Part shown: in pieces, positions 52,347 to 61,391 of the stretch
Numbering within the stretch: the stretch's first letter is position 1
How the letters are laid out: every line of letters begins with the position of its first letter
Source of the DNA: JAEVLT01 sp050496765
GTDB taxonomy: Bacteria > Bacillota > Bacilli > Bacillales > Cytobacillaceae
Length of the DNA: 64,000 nucleotides
Direction: 5' to 3'
Assembly: GCF_050496765.1 (NCBI RefSeq)
Contig: NZ_JBNWEO010000013.1
Location: 62,001 to 126,000, forward strand
Program-made: the position numbers and the translations under genes
The notes under the pieces: model-generated
What the model was told of the DNA's origin: nothing
The model's database searches: none
Seen by the model: the letters and a program-made list of their open reading frames with translations, nothing else

Positions 52347-54420
52347 AATTTTGTGGTTCTTCTTTATAGTCACATTCTGTGCACTGCACCTGTACACCTT
52401 TTTTCAGCTTCTTTTCGACCAGTAAGGAATCACATTTTGGACAGCTTCTTGGCAATGGCTTATCCCATGAAAGAAAGTCACATTCAGGGTAACGGGTACA
52501 GCCATAGAAAATCCGTTTCTTCTTGCTCTTTCTTTCGATGATTTGCCCTTCTTTGCATTTCGGGCATGTCACGCCGATTTCTTTAACAATCGGTTTTGTG
52601 TTCCGGCATTCAGGAAAATTGCTGCATGCCATAAATTTCCCGTATCGCCCCATTTTAAAAACCATTGGACTCCCACATAGTTCGCAATCTTCTCCAGCCG
52701 GCTCATCCTTGATCTCAACTGATTGCATTTCTTTTTCTGCGATTGTAAGATGCTTGGAAAATTCCTGATAAAATTCATCAATGATTTCCACCCAATGAAT
52801 TTTGCCGTCTTCTACATCATCCAAGTCCTGTTCCATTTTTGCTGTGAATTCTACATCCAATATATCAGGGAAAAATTCCATCATCAACTCAATCACAATT
52901 TCCCCGAGCTCAGTTGGTACAAATCGTTTATTATCGAGGTTTACATATCCCCGTTTTTGAATCGTATCCAAGGTAGGAGCGTATGTGGATGGCCGCCCGA
53001 TCCCTAATTCCTCAAGCGTTTTGACAAGCCGCGCTTCCGTATACCTTGGCGGCGGTTGTGTAAAGTGCTGCTTTGGTTCAATTTCTTTTTTCATGACCTG
53101 ATCCCCTTCTTGCAGATCAGGCAGCATTTTCTCCTTTTCCTCAATCTGGTCATCTGAACCTTCCACATACAATTTCATAAATCCGGGAAATTTCACTTTC
53201 GAGCCGGTTGCGCGGAACTGCACAGGCCCATTGTGTAAATCAACCGTCATTGTATCCATAACGGCCTGTGCCATCTGACTAGCCAAAAATCGATCCCAAA
53301 TTAGTTTGTACAAACGGAATTGATCCTTTGATAAAAATTCTTTTACACTGTTGGGATCCCGGTATGTGCTGGATGGTCGAATCGCCTCATGTGCGTCCTG
53401 AGCATTGGCTGCTTTTTTCTCCTTGCGCTGCTCTTCTTTTAAATAGCTATCACCAAAAGCCATTTTAATATAATTCGCGGCTTCTGATTGAGCTACCTCA
53501 GAAATCCGGGTGGAGTCCGTTCTCATATACGTAATCAGACCAACTGTACCCTCTTTTCCGAGCTCGATCCCTTCATAGAGCTGCTGTGCCAGCATCATCG
53601 TTTTTCTTGCACGGAAATTTAGCTTTCTTGCTGCTTCCTGCTGCAACGATGACGTCGTAAAAGGCGGAGCCGGGTTTCGTCTCCGCTCTTTTTTCGTTAC
53701 AGAGGAGACGGTGAATTGATTGTCTTTCATTTCGTTAAGAACGCGTTTTACGTCTTCTTCTGAGTTTAAATCGATTTTTTCATTATTTATTCCATAAAAA
53801 CTAGCGGTAAATTGATTCCCATTTCTAAGGAATTCTCCATCAATCGTCCAATATTCTTCTGGAATAAACGCCTTAATTTCTTGTTCACGGTCAATAATCA
53901 ACCGGACTGCGACCGATTGTACCCGACCGGCACTTAATCCTTTTTTTACTTTTTTCCATAGCAATGGAGATATATTGTAGCCGACAAGTCGATCCAGAAT
54001 TCTCCGTGCTTGCTGTGCGTCGACAAGATCCATATTGATCGGTCTTGGGTGTTTAAATGACTCCTTAATGGCATCCTTTGTGATTTCATTAAATACAACG
54101 CGGCAGTCCGATTGAATATCTACATCAAGGCTGTGTGCTAAATGCCAGGCAATGGCTTCCCCTTCCCTGTCAGGGTCGGCTGCCAGGTATACTTTTTTCG
54201 CCTTTTTTGCCGCTGTTTTTAATTCTTTTAAAACAGGTCCCTTTCCTCTAATCGTAATATATTTAGGTTGATAATTGTTTTCTACATCAACACCCGTTTG
54301 GCTTCGCGGTAAATCGCGGACATGCCCCATGGATGCTTTCACTTTATATTTTTTTCCAAGATATCGTTCAATCGTTTTCGCCTTAGCCGGTGACTCAACG
54401 ATTACAAGAAAATCTGACAT
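52345..54420 (-). CDS. topA: DNA topoisomerase I
   Basis: Type IA topoisomerase relaxes negative supercoils. The 691-residue protein has the Toprim domain (VIVESPAKAKTIERYLG and the DPDREGEAIAWHL acidic motif), the catalytic Tyr298 in YMRTDSTR, and three C-terminal zinc-ribbon units, each with CxxC pairs (CELCGSP...CRN, CPKCKEG...CD, CPKCDS...CTEC). The length equals that of B. subtilis TopA. AAGGAGGATG precedes the ATG. It has its own promoter (54650-54678). Confidence 0.98.
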   Translation of the reverse strand: MSDFLVIVESPAKAKTIERYLGKKYKVKASMGHVRDLPRSQTGVDVENNYQPKYITIRGKGPVLKELKTAAKKAKKVYLAADPDREGEAIAWHLAHSLDVDIQSDCRVVFNEITKDAIKESFKHPRPINMDLVDAQQARRILDRLVGYNISPLLWKKVKKGLSAGRVQSVAVRLIIDREQEIKAFIPEEYWTIDGEFLRNGNQFTASFYGINNEKIDLNSEEDVKRVLNEMKDNQFTVSSVTKKERRRNPAPPFTTSSLQQEAARKLNFRARKTMMLAQQLYEGIELGKEGTVGLITYMRTDSTRISEVAQSEAANYIKMAFGDSYLKEEQRKEKKAANAQDAHEAIRPSSTYRDPNSVKEFLSKDQFRLYKLIWDRFLASQMAQAVMDTMTVDLHNGPVQFRATGSKVKFPGFMKLYVEGSDDQIEEKEKMLPDLQEGDQVMKKEIEPKQHFTQPPPRYTEARLVKTLEELGIGRPSTYAPTLDTIQKRGYVNLDNKRFVPTELGEIVIELMMEFFPDILDVEFTAKMEQDLDDVEDGKIHWVEIIDEFYQEFSKHLTIAEKEMQSVEIKDEPAGEDCELCGSPMVFKMGRYGKFMACSNFPECRNTKPIVKEIGVTCPKCKEGQIIERKSKKKRIFYGCTRYPECDFLSWDKPLPRSCPKCDSLLVEKKLKKGVQVQCTECDYKEEPQN

Positions 54421-54812
54421 CCAGTCATCCTCCTTAAGAGGGATAGCAGAAATTTACAAGCATTTCACCACAAGGTGCTGCTGCTTAAAGAGAATATGCA
54501 GCTTTTTGACAAAAATTCTTTTTAATCAGCCTGTATGCTTGGCGAAAAGAATCGATAGCCAAAATCCCAAATCCTCATGAATTCTATATCCACACTTTAT
54601 CATCCAATTTTTAAAGAATTATACTCTTTCATCTTATAAATTATCCACTATTATTGAACATATAAAATTTCTTGTCAAATGGTATTAATGCTTTCTCTTT
54701 AAAAAACGACGTGTTTTTTTGAATATCTGTTGGAAAATGTATAACATTTTAACAATCATTTCAACTACTTTTTCAAAAAAATTACCCATTTCAGGGAAAA
54801 ATCAGCTTAAAA
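54421..54812. other. topA-dprA intergenic region (392 bp)
   Basis: This AT-rich gap holds a sigma-A promoter for topA (54650-54678), giving a leader of about 220 nt. Near 54701-54718 a weak A-rich/T-rich hairpin (AAAAAAC / GTTTTTT) could end dprA transcripts on the minus strand. I found no convincing protein or RNA gene in it. The long topA leader has no obvious strong structure by eye. Confidence 0.7.
54650..54678 (-). promoter_or_regulatory. Sigma-A promoter for topA
   Basis: The minus strand reads a perfect TTGACA, a 17-bp spacer, then AATAAT (five of six). The start of topA is about 225 bases downstream. Confidence 0.75.
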
Positions 54813-55697
54813 CTATTTTTGAAAATGAAGTTCTTCTAATATATCTTCCGGTGTTGTTACAAGCTTTGCCCCTTGTTGAATCAAGGAATTCGTACCATGC
54901 GAAAACGGATTAAAAATGCTTCCCGGGAGAGAAAAAACTTCACGGCCTTCATTTACTGCATAGTTGGCGGTAATTAATGAGCCGCTTTTTTGTTTTGCCT
55001 CTATTAATAACGTGCCGGCAGAAAGTCCGCTGATGATTCGATTACGGCTCGGAAAATGCCATTTCTCCGGTTTCGTATCTGGCGGATATTCCGAAAGTAC
55101 GAGATGGTTTTGCATCATTTTTGATGCCAGTTCCACATTGTCTTTCGGATAAATATGATACAATCCCCCAGCAATTACTGCAACCGTTTTCCCCCCATTT
55201 TCAATCGTACACTCATGGGCCAGCGCATCCACTCCTTTTGCCAGTCCGCTGACAATTACAATTCCTTTTTCAATTAAATGGGGCAGCAACAGGCGGATGG
55301 CTCTCTTGCCATACTGTGTTGCCTGCCTCGAGCCCACAACGGCAAGCTTTGGCTCCCTATTCAAAAGAGATATATCACCTTTTGCAAAAAGAGCCCACGG
55401 AGGCTGGTAGATTTCTTTTAAAATAGCGGGATATTGTGGATCAAAAAAGGAAATGACCTGAATTTCATTTGTTTTATACTGGCGGATTTGTTCATGAATG
55501 AGGTCAGAATAGCGGTCGAATTCGATATTCTTGAAGGAGTTTAACTTAGTGGAAGAGGTATTTTTCTTGAAATCTTGCGGACGCAAGTAGTGCAGTGTAC
55601 TGAGTGTCGGATCTTTTTTCAAGATTTGGTAAACCGCGTTCCATGTGACGTTCGGATAATGTAGCAGTTGAATCAGTCTTTTTTTAAATTCATCCAT
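54813..55697 (-). CDS. dprA: DNA processing protein DprA (Smf)
   Basis: DprA loads RecA on incoming single-stranded DNA during transformation. The 294-residue protein has an N-terminal helical part and the Rossmann-like core: AVVGSRQATQYGKRA, IVSGLAKGVDALAHECTIENGGKTVAVIAGGL, the WHFPSRNRIISGLSAGTLLIEAKQKSGSLITA segment and REVFSLPGSIFNPFSHGTNSLIQQGA. No C-terminal winged helix is present, as in B. subtilis. AATGGAGG precedes the ATG. It lies between sucD and topA. Confidence 0.97.
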   Translation of the reverse strand: MDEFKKRLIQLLHYPNVTWNAVYQILKKDPTLSTLHYLRPQDFKKNTSSTKLNSFKNIEFDRYSDLIHEQIRQYKTNEIQVISFFDPQYPAILKEIYQPPWALFAKGDISLLNREPKLAVVGSRQATQYGKRAIRLLLPHLIEKGIVIVSGLAKGVDALAHECTIENGGKTVAVIAGGLYHIYPKDNVELASKMMQNHLVLSEYPPDTKPEKWHFPSRNRIISGLSAGTLLIEAKQKSGSLITANYAVNEGREVFSLPGSIFNPFSHGTNSLIQQGAKLVTTPEDILEELHFQK

Positions 55698-55780
55698 TGT
55701 AAACCTCCATTAGCCATATTTTTAAAAGGGGAAAGAGCCCCCCCATGTATGTTAAGGAGAGGGGACACTTTCATTTATGT

Positions 55781-56683
55781 TTAATGTGTCTTGCACTTTT
55801 CGTACAAGCCTTTTTCTTTCAGCACCTCGATCAATGTTTCACCCATGACAGAAGGCGTATCGGCTGTTCGAATGCCACATTCATTCATGACGCGGATCTT
55901 TTCATCAGCCGTTCCTTTCCCTCCGGAAATAATTGCACCAGCATGTCCCATCCGTTTTCCAGGAGGCGCCGTGCGTCCGCCGATAAAGCCGACTACCGGC
56001 TTTGTCATATTGGCTTGGATCCACTTCGCCGCATCTTCTTCAGCCGTACCGCCGATTTCGCCAATCATGATAACGGCATAAGTCTCCGGATCCTCATTAA
56101 ATGCCTTTAAGACATCGATAAAGTTTGTGCCATTCACAGGATCGCCGCCAATGCCCACTGCACTTGACTGTCCGATGCCTGCTTGAGATAGCTGGTGTAC
56201 GGCTTCATACGTCAAAGTACCGGAACGGGATACTACCCCTACATGGCCTTTCTTGTGAATATAGCCAGGCATGATGCCAATTTTGCACTCTTCTGGTGAA
56301 ATCACGCCAGGACAGTTTGGTCCAATCAGCCTCGTCTTTTTCCCTTCCATGTACCGCTTAACTTTGACCATGTCAAGAACAGGAATATGCTCGGTAATGC
56401 AGATTGTTAAATCCAGTTCTGCATCAACTGCTTCAACGATTGCGTCAGCGGCAAACGGCGCTGGAACATAAATAACCGAGGCATTTGCCCCTGTTGCTTC
56501 TACCGCTTCCTTAACGGTGTTAAATACAGGAACCCCTTCTACTTCCATTCCGCCTTTGCCGGGAGATGTCCCGCCGACAATTTGCGTGCCATATTCAAGC
56601 ATTTGTTTTGTATGAAAAAGGGCAGTTGAACCTGTTATTCCTTGAACAATTACTTTTGTGTCTTTATTAATAAATACGCTCAC
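55781..56683 (-). CDS. sucD: Succinyl-CoA synthetase (ADP-forming) alpha subunit
   Basis: SucD with SucC interconverts succinyl-CoA and succinate in the TCA cycle with ATP formation. The CoA-binding fold is in the N-terminal half (VIVQGITGSTALFHTKQML, GGTSPGKGG), and the phosphorylated histidine is His247 in GHAGAI. I chose GTG 56683, preceded by GGAGGGG at six bases; the product is 300 residues like the B. subtilis enzyme. It follows sucC by about 55 bases. Confidence 0.98.
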   Translation of the reverse strand: MSVFINKDTKVIVQGITGSTALFHTKQMLEYGTQIVGGTSPGKGGMEVEGVPVFNTVKEAVEATGANASVIYVPAPFAADAIVEAVDAELDLTICITEHIPVLDMVKVKRYMEGKKTRLIGPNCPGVISPEECKIGIMPGYIHKKGHVGVVSRSGTLTYEAVHQLSQAGIGQSSAVGIGGDPVNGTNFIDVLKAFNEDPETYAVIMIGEIGGTAEEDAAKWIQANMTKPVVGFIGGRTAPPGKRMGHAGAIISGGKGTADEKIRVMNECGIRTADTPSVMGETLIEVLKEKGLYEKCKTH

Positions 56684-56738
56684 TTGATTCCCCTCCAAAT
56701 ATCCAGTGATGTCTCGAAACGATGCCTGCAGTCATCCT

Positions 56739-57899
56739 TTACCCTACCAATGATACAATTTTTTGTGCGCCATCAGCCATGGACTGGGCAGCAATGATAT
56801 TTAGTCCTGATTCATTTAGAATCTTTTTGCCGAGTTCAACATTCGTTCCTTCTAAACGAACAACAAGCGGTACTTCCAGGCTGACTTGTTTGGCAGCCTC
56901 CACAACTCCCTCGGCGATGATGTCGCATTTCATGATACCGCCGAAAATATTGACAAAAATCCCTTTTACATTTGGGTCTGAAAGGATAATTTTGAATGCT
57001 TCGGTTACTTTTTCTGCCGTTGCACCGCCGCCAACATCCAGGAAGTTTGCTGGGTCGCCGCCATAGTGCTTTACGATATCCATCGTCGCCATCGCGAGAC
57101 CTGCACCGTTAACCATACAGCCAATGTTGCCATCAAGCGAAATATAACTTAGATCATATTTTGATGCTTCGATTTCTTTTGGATCTTCTTCTTCAAGATC
57201 ACGGTACCCAACAACATCTTTCTGACGGTACAGCGCATTGGAATCAAAATTCAGCTTTGCGTCCAAGGCCATTACCTTCCCATCCCCTGTCACAACGAGC
57301 GGGTTGATTTCAGCAATGGAACAATCCTTGTCAACATACACTTTGTAGAGGCCCATCATAAATTTCACAGCTTGATTGACGAATTCTTTTGGAATATGAA
57401 TATTAAACGCAATCCGGCGCGCCTGATACGGCATTAAGCCAAGCACAGGGTCAATTTCTTCTTTAAAAATTTTCTCCGGAGATTTCGCTGCAACTTCCTC
57501 AATTTCTGTTCCTCCCTCTTCCGATGCCATTAAAACGACACGGGAAGTGGAACGATCCAGCACTAAACCAACATAGTATTCTTTCTGAATATCGCAGCCT
57601 TCTTCAATCAATAATCGTTTTACTTCTTTTCCTTCTGGACCTGTCTGATGCGTGACCAATGTTTTTCCTAAAATTCCATTTGCATATGTACGCACTTCTT
57701 CAAGGTTTTTTGCTACTTTAACACCGCCGGCTTTTCCCCTGCCGCCAGCGTGAATTTGCGCTTTGACGACACAAACCTCTGTCCCTAGCTCTTTTGCCGC
57801 TTCAACCGCTTCTTCCACTGTAAATGCGACTTTTCCGTTTGGAACAGCAACCCCGTATTTTCTGAGGATTTCTTTTCCTTGATACTCGTGGATATTCAT
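56739..57899 (-). CDS. sucC: Succinyl-CoA synthetase (ADP-forming) beta subunit
   Basis: SucC carries the ATP-grasp domain of the heterodimer. In the 386-residue protein, the N-terminal MNIHEYQGKEILRKYGV, KAQIHAGGRGKAGGVK, SIAEINPLVV and the C-terminal NGAGLAMATMDIVKHYGGDPANFLDVGGGA motifs are typical. AGGAGG precedes the ATG. A promoter (57945-57973) lies upstream, separating it from ylqH. Confidence 0.98.
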   Translation of the reverse strand: MNIHEYQGKEILRKYGVAVPNGKVAFTVEEAVEAAKELGTEVCVVKAQIHAGGRGKAGGVKVAKNLEEVRTYANGILGKTLVTHQTGPEGKEVKRLLIEEGCDIQKEYYVGLVLDRSTSRVVLMASEEGGTEIEEVAAKSPEKIFKEEIDPVLGLMPYQARRIAFNIHIPKEFVNQAVKFMMGLYKVYVDKDCSIAEINPLVVTGDGKVMALDAKLNFDSNALYRQKDVVGYRDLEEEDPKEIEASKYDLSYISLDGNIGCMVNGAGLAMATMDIVKHYGGDPANFLDVGGGATAEKVTEAFKIILSDPNVKGIFVNIFGGIMKCDIIAEGVVEAAKQVSLEVPLVVRLEGTNVELGKKILNESGLNIIAAQSMADGAQKIVSLVG

Positions 57900-57944
57900 T
57901 TCCCATCCTCCTTGATGACTCTTTCTTTTATAGACTGCGCTTTC

Positions 57945-57973
57945 ATTTTATATAAAGCTGCATACTTTGTCCA
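57945..57973 (-). promoter_or_regulatory. Sigma-A promoter for sucCD
   Basis: The minus strand reads TGGACA, a 17-bp spacer, then TAAAAT; each box matches five of six consensus positions. It starts about 45 bases upstream of the sucC start codon. I see no clear CcpA site next to it. Confidence 0.7.
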
Positions 57974-58014
57974 TCATTATGCGAAAAAATCCTATTTATC
58001 AAAAAATTTTTACA

Positions 58015-58323
58015 CTATGTTCGGTCATCCTTTTTTTGATCTGCAGTTGCTGCTTTTCGATCTGTTTGGTAAATAAATGCAAATATTTCTGCGACTGCCT
58101 GGTATAATTCCTCAGGTATGCTTTGATTTAGATTGAGCTCTGCCAGAAGCTGGACGAGTGACGGATCCTCCTGGATTGGTATTTGATTTTGCTTCGCTTT
58201 TTCAATAATGGTTTCAGCCATTTTGCCTTTTCCTTTTGCAATTACTTTAGGGGCATCGTGAACATGCTGCTGATAGGAAAGCGCCACAGCCTCCAACCTT
58301 TTGGATTTTCGTTTTTCACTCAT
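58015..58323 (-). CDS. ylqH: YlqH, standalone FlhB C-terminal-domain homologue
   Basis: This 102-residue soluble protein aligns with the part of FlhB that remains after self-cleavage at N-P-T-H. Its AVALSYQQ ... DAPKVIAKGKGKMAETIIEKAKQNQIPI ... IPEELYQAVAEIFAFIYQTDRK matches the FlhB segment AVAIKYDE ... EAPFVVAKGVDFTAQKIKLIAKENEVIT ... IPEEFFKAVAEILAFVYRTKNK encoded at 29047. The NPTH motif itself and all membrane helices are absent. It overlaps the ylqG stop (ATGA) and is thus coupled to a FliK-like gene. The role is unknown. Confidence 0.88.
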   Translation of the reverse strand: MSEKRKSKRLEAVALSYQQHVHDAPKVIAKGKGKMAETIIEKAKQNQIPIQEDPSLVQLLAELNLNQSIPEELYQAVAEIFAFIYQTDRKAATADQKKDDRT

Positions 58324-59633
58324 ATACGGAGATCCACCCCCCGAATGGTATGGTGTATCGCCGGAATAGCCAAATTTTTCAAATTTTCGGTAATCACTTG
58401 TTTTTCTGAGGGCACCGAAAAGGAATAAGAAGAAAGGTGATAATCCAGCCGTCGCAATTGATCTTTTAAGGAATGGATCAAAGAGCTTGATATCTCTTTT
58501 AAATCAGTACGCTCATTCATTATCTCAAGGGTCATGATCCGGTTTTGAATCTGCACGTCAATAATCGTATCGCCAATTGTCTCTAATTCCAAGTAAAAAA
58601 GAATCCGGCAATAATTGGGGTCGATTTTCCCATCTGCTTGTTTCCGCCCGTTCCATTGGATCGTTGCTTCTGTTGTAAACTGGGGAAAAGACAGCGGGAT
58701 TTGGGCTACGAACTGCTGCAATACTCCATTGTCGCTTGAAAGCAACTGGAGGGCTGTGATCCGACTAAGTAGCTGTTCCGCCGCCTGTTTTTGCTCAGGG
58801 GTTGGATTTTCATTTAAATACTTGAGAAGCAATGGTTTTAACGATGACTGGTCTGCTTCCTTTCCAATGTCATTTCCTTTTTGTATAAGCTCGCTTTCAT
58901 AATTTAACCCGATTGTATTCATGAGCTGCTTCAGATGCCGCCCAACCGCTTCGCTATTTCTCCAATCTGGTTGGGAAGGCTGAAAAGACGTCAAATCTTC
59001 TTCCTTCCCGAGCAGATTATTCAGCACGGCAAGCAAATTTCCGCTCAATTCGCTTTGTGATGTACTGGTTTTTACTAAATCCACAAGCCGTTCCATCAAT
59101 GAGCGAATATGCTCGGTGTTTGTTGCACTCACCAAAGCAGTAAAAACAGTTTTTGTTAGGGGGAAATCTTTTTCCAGCATCCTTTTCATTGTTTCCAGCC
59201 CTGCGGCTTGATCCGGCAAATTTCTCAGCCAGCTTGTTCCCAGATGCAGCCATTCTTTTGAAATCGACAGACGGTTTTGGACAGCATATTCCAAAAGCAT
59301 TCTGCTTTCTTTAGTAGCAGCAATGCCTAATTGCTTGAGGAGCAAATCTGAAGGCAGTTTGTCTGAAAGGTTGCTGCTATCCTGCGCGGCAATTTTCAAG
59401 TGGATTTCGCCCTCTCCTTGCTGAACCTGAAACCAGTATTGGTCGTTTATGGCTAATGGCACCTCAAGTTTTGCAATTAATTTTTGCGATCCGATCTTTA
59501 CCTCTGCCACTTGATTCGGAAAAAGAGAAACTACTTTTCCAAAAACAATCTGGCCGGGACGGAATGCTGTTTCACCTAAAGGCGCAGTTGTTCCAGATTT
59601 GGTTAATGTTTTTAAAAGTTGCAGTGGATTCAT
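58320..59633 (-). CDS. ylqG: YlqG, protein with FliK-like C-terminus
   Basis: The 437-residue protein has no membrane segment or signal peptide. Its N-terminal third has a small beta-rich unit (GQIVFGKVVSLFPNQVAEVKIGSQKLIAKL), the middle is helical and leucine-rich, and the C-terminus (about 330-420) resembles the Flg_hook domain of FliK, with YCRILFYLELETIGDTIIDVQIQNRIMTLEIMNERTDLKEI. AAAGGAGG lies before the ATG. It is coupled to ylqH. Together they echo the FliK-FlhB pair but lie outside the flagellar operon. Function unknown. Confidence 0.82.
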   Translation of the reverse strand: MNPLQLLKTLTKSGTTAPLGETAFRPGQIVFGKVVSLFPNQVAEVKIGSQKLIAKLEVPLAINDQYWFQVQQGEGEIHLKIAAQDSSNLSDKLPSDLLLKQLGIAATKESRMLLEYAVQNRLSISKEWLHLGTSWLRNLPDQAAGLETMKRMLEKDFPLTKTVFTALVSATNTEHIRSLMERLVDLVKTSTSQSELSGNLLAVLNNLLGKEEDLTSFQPSQPDWRNSEAVGRHLKQLMNTIGLNYESELIQKGNDIGKEADQSSLKPLLLKYLNENPTPEQKQAAEQLLSRITALQLLSSDNGVLQQFVAQIPLSFPQFTTEATIQWNGRKQADGKIDPNYCRILFYLELETIGDTIIDVQIQNRIMTLEIMNERTDLKEISSSLIHSLKDQLRRLDYHLSSYSFSVPSEKQVITENLKNLAIPAIHHTIRGVDLRI

Positions 59634-59648
59634 TTCGGCGCCTCCTTT

Positions 59649-60422
59649 TTACACCTTTATGTACATTTCTTTTATCGGCGCAAAGCTTTTACGGTGTTCT
59701 GGGGTAATCCCAAACAGATTAATCGCTTGAAGATGTTCTTTCGTTCCATACCCCATATTTTGCTCAAAGCCGTATTCCGGATATTGCCTGCTGAGTTGTT
59801 TCATGTAATGATCCCTTGCCACTTTGGCAATAATGGATGCAGCTGCAATGGATATACTTTTTGCGTCCCCTTTAACAATCGATTCAGAAGGGTATGGCGT
59901 ATCCAATTTCATTGCATCGATCAGTAAAAAGTCCGGCTGGGTTGCCAATGATGCGATCGCGGATGCCATCGCTTTTTTGGTTGCCTGATAAATATTGATT
60001 GCATCAATAACAGCTGGCTCGATAAAGGAAACACTTACAGCTTCTGCTTGTTTACGGATAATTGCTGCGTATTCTTCACGCTTTTGCTCAAATAATTTTT
60101 TTGAATCGTCAATCCCCGGCAAAGAAAAATTCTCCGGGAGAATGACTGCTGCAGCTACAACAGGTCCCGCAAGCGGCCCACGGCCGACTTCATCCACTCC
60201 GGCAATCGAACGGAACCCTTCTGCCCGGCATTTCGTTTCGTAACGCTTCATTTCAATGAATTTCGCTTGCAAGTGCTGTTGCTTTTGCCATTCTTTTTTC
60301 CAACGAGTCACAAGCAGCTGAACTCCTTTTCGTTCATCCTTCTCAATTTCAGCAAAAAAGGAATGGTTTGGATCCTTTATTGCAGTCAGCTCTTTCTCTA
60401 CTTGGGCAATTGTCCATTTCAT
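59649..60422 (-). CDS. rnhB: Ribonuclease HII
   Basis: RNase HII cuts RNA-DNA hybrids, including single ribonucleotides in DNA. The 257-residue protein has a short N-terminal extension (1-70) typical of Bacillus RnhB, then the catalytic motif IAGVDEVGRGPLAGP (Asp77, Glu78), FLLIDAMKLD and the SIAAASIIAKVARDHYM helix. It lies between rbgA and ylqG. A terminator separates it from rbgA. Confidence 0.97.
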   Translation of the reverse strand: MKWTIAQVEKELTAIKDPNHSFFAEIEKDERKGVQLLVTRWKKEWQKQQHLQAKFIEMKRYETKCRAEGFRSIAGVDEVGRGPLAGPVVAAAVILPENFSLPGIDDSKKLFEQKREEYAAIIRKQAEAVSVSFIEPAVIDAINIYQATKKAMASAIASLATQPDFLLIDAMKLDTPYPSESIVKGDAKSISIAAASIIAKVARDHYMKQLSRQYPEYGFEQNMGYGTKEHLQAINLFGITPEHRKSFAPIKEMYIKV

Positions 60423-60461
60423 CTCATTTTCACCTTCTTTCCGTTTTTATCGGTAATCGTT

Positions 60462-60492
60462 TAAAAAAATAAAGCCCTCCAGAAGGGAGAGC
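60462..60492 (-). terminator. Intrinsic terminator after rbgA
   Basis: The minus-strand stem GCTCTCC / GGAGGGC (7 bp, one G-U pair) has a CTTCT loop and is followed by TTTATTTTTTT. It begins six bases past the rbgA stop. Confidence 0.87.
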
Positions 60493-60498
60493 AATGAA

Positions 60499-61374
60499 TC
60501 AATGATCGGCTGTTTCGTCCGATTGGAAATATTCCGGGCTTTCAAACGTTAGCGAGCCAAACTTTTCCCCACGAATTTCCCTTACGACAAGCTCAGCTAC
60601 CTTATCGTAATCAATCGTCCCTCCGCCCATTAAACAGCCTCTTAGCTTGCCGATATGGTCGAACAGCACCACGAGATCTTCCGGAATGGCTTCCAGTCCA
60701 TATCGCTCTTTTAAGCGCTCTGGATAGGCTTTTTCCAGAAACCGCAACGAAAAGACAGCCAAATCCTGCAAATTGAGAATCGTATCTTTTATGGCTCCGG
60801 TAACTGCCAGTTTCAAGCCGACTTCCTGATCTTCAAATTTTGGCCAAAGAATTCCCGGCGTGTCCAAAAGTTCCAGTTCCTTGCCAACTTTGATCCATGC
60901 TTGTGCTTTTGTGACCCCTGGAGTATTTCCTGTTTTGGCGATATTTTTTTTGGCAAGGCGGTTAATCAATGTTGATTTTCCGACATTCGGGATCCCGATA
61001 ATCATGGCTCGGATCGCTCTCGGCTTTACACCCTTTGCTTTTAAACGCGCAAATTTTTCGCTTAAAAGCTGATTGGAAGCTTGAACGATTTCGCGCAGCC
61101 CTTCACCTGCCTGTGCATTGATTGCAAGTGCCGAAACCCCTTCGTCAGCAAAAAAACGAAGCCACTTTTTTGTTTCGTCTTTATCCGCCATATCCGCTTT
61201 ATTCAGGAGCACAAGCCGCGGCTTATGCTGAATGATTTCGTCGATCATCGGATTTCTCGAGGAATAGGGGATTCTTGCATCAACCAATTCAAATATAATA
61301 TCAACCAACTTTAACTTTTCCGTGACCTCTCTGCGAGCCTTGGCCATGTGGCCGGGAAACCATTGGATCGTCAA
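60499..61374 (-). CDS. rbgA: Ribosome biogenesis GTPase RbgA (YlqF)
   Basis: RbgA is a circularly permuted GTPase required for late 50S assembly. The order of motifs shows the permutation: G4 NKAD at 58-61 comes before G1 GIPNVGKS at 127-134, G2 and G3 DTPG. The start TIQWFPGHMAKARREVTEKLKLVD is the family N-terminus. I chose TTG 61374, seven bases after GGAGGTGG; the upstream frame extension has no ribosome-binding site. It follows lepB by about 17 bases. Confidence 0.97.
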   Translation of the reverse strand: MTIQWFPGHMAKARREVTEKLKLVDIIFELVDARIPYSSRNPMIDEIIQHKPRLVLLNKADMADKDETKKWLRFFADEGVSALAINAQAGEGLREIVQASNQLLSEKFARLKAKGVKPRAIRAMIIGIPNVGKSTLINRLAKKNIAKTGNTPGVTKAQAWIKVGKELELLDTPGILWPKFEDQEVGLKLAVTGAIKDTILNLQDLAVFSLRFLEKAYPERLKERYGLEAIPEDLVVLFDHIGKLRGCLMGGGTIDYDKVAELVVREIRGEKFGSLTFESPEYFQSDETADH

Positions 61375-61391
61375 AGCTGCCACCTCCAAAC

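Noticed and set aside
55725..55775. Terminator after sucD
   Set aside because: G-rich and C-rich stretches could pair, but only four to five consecutive pairs form and the following T run is short. Not strong enough to annotate.
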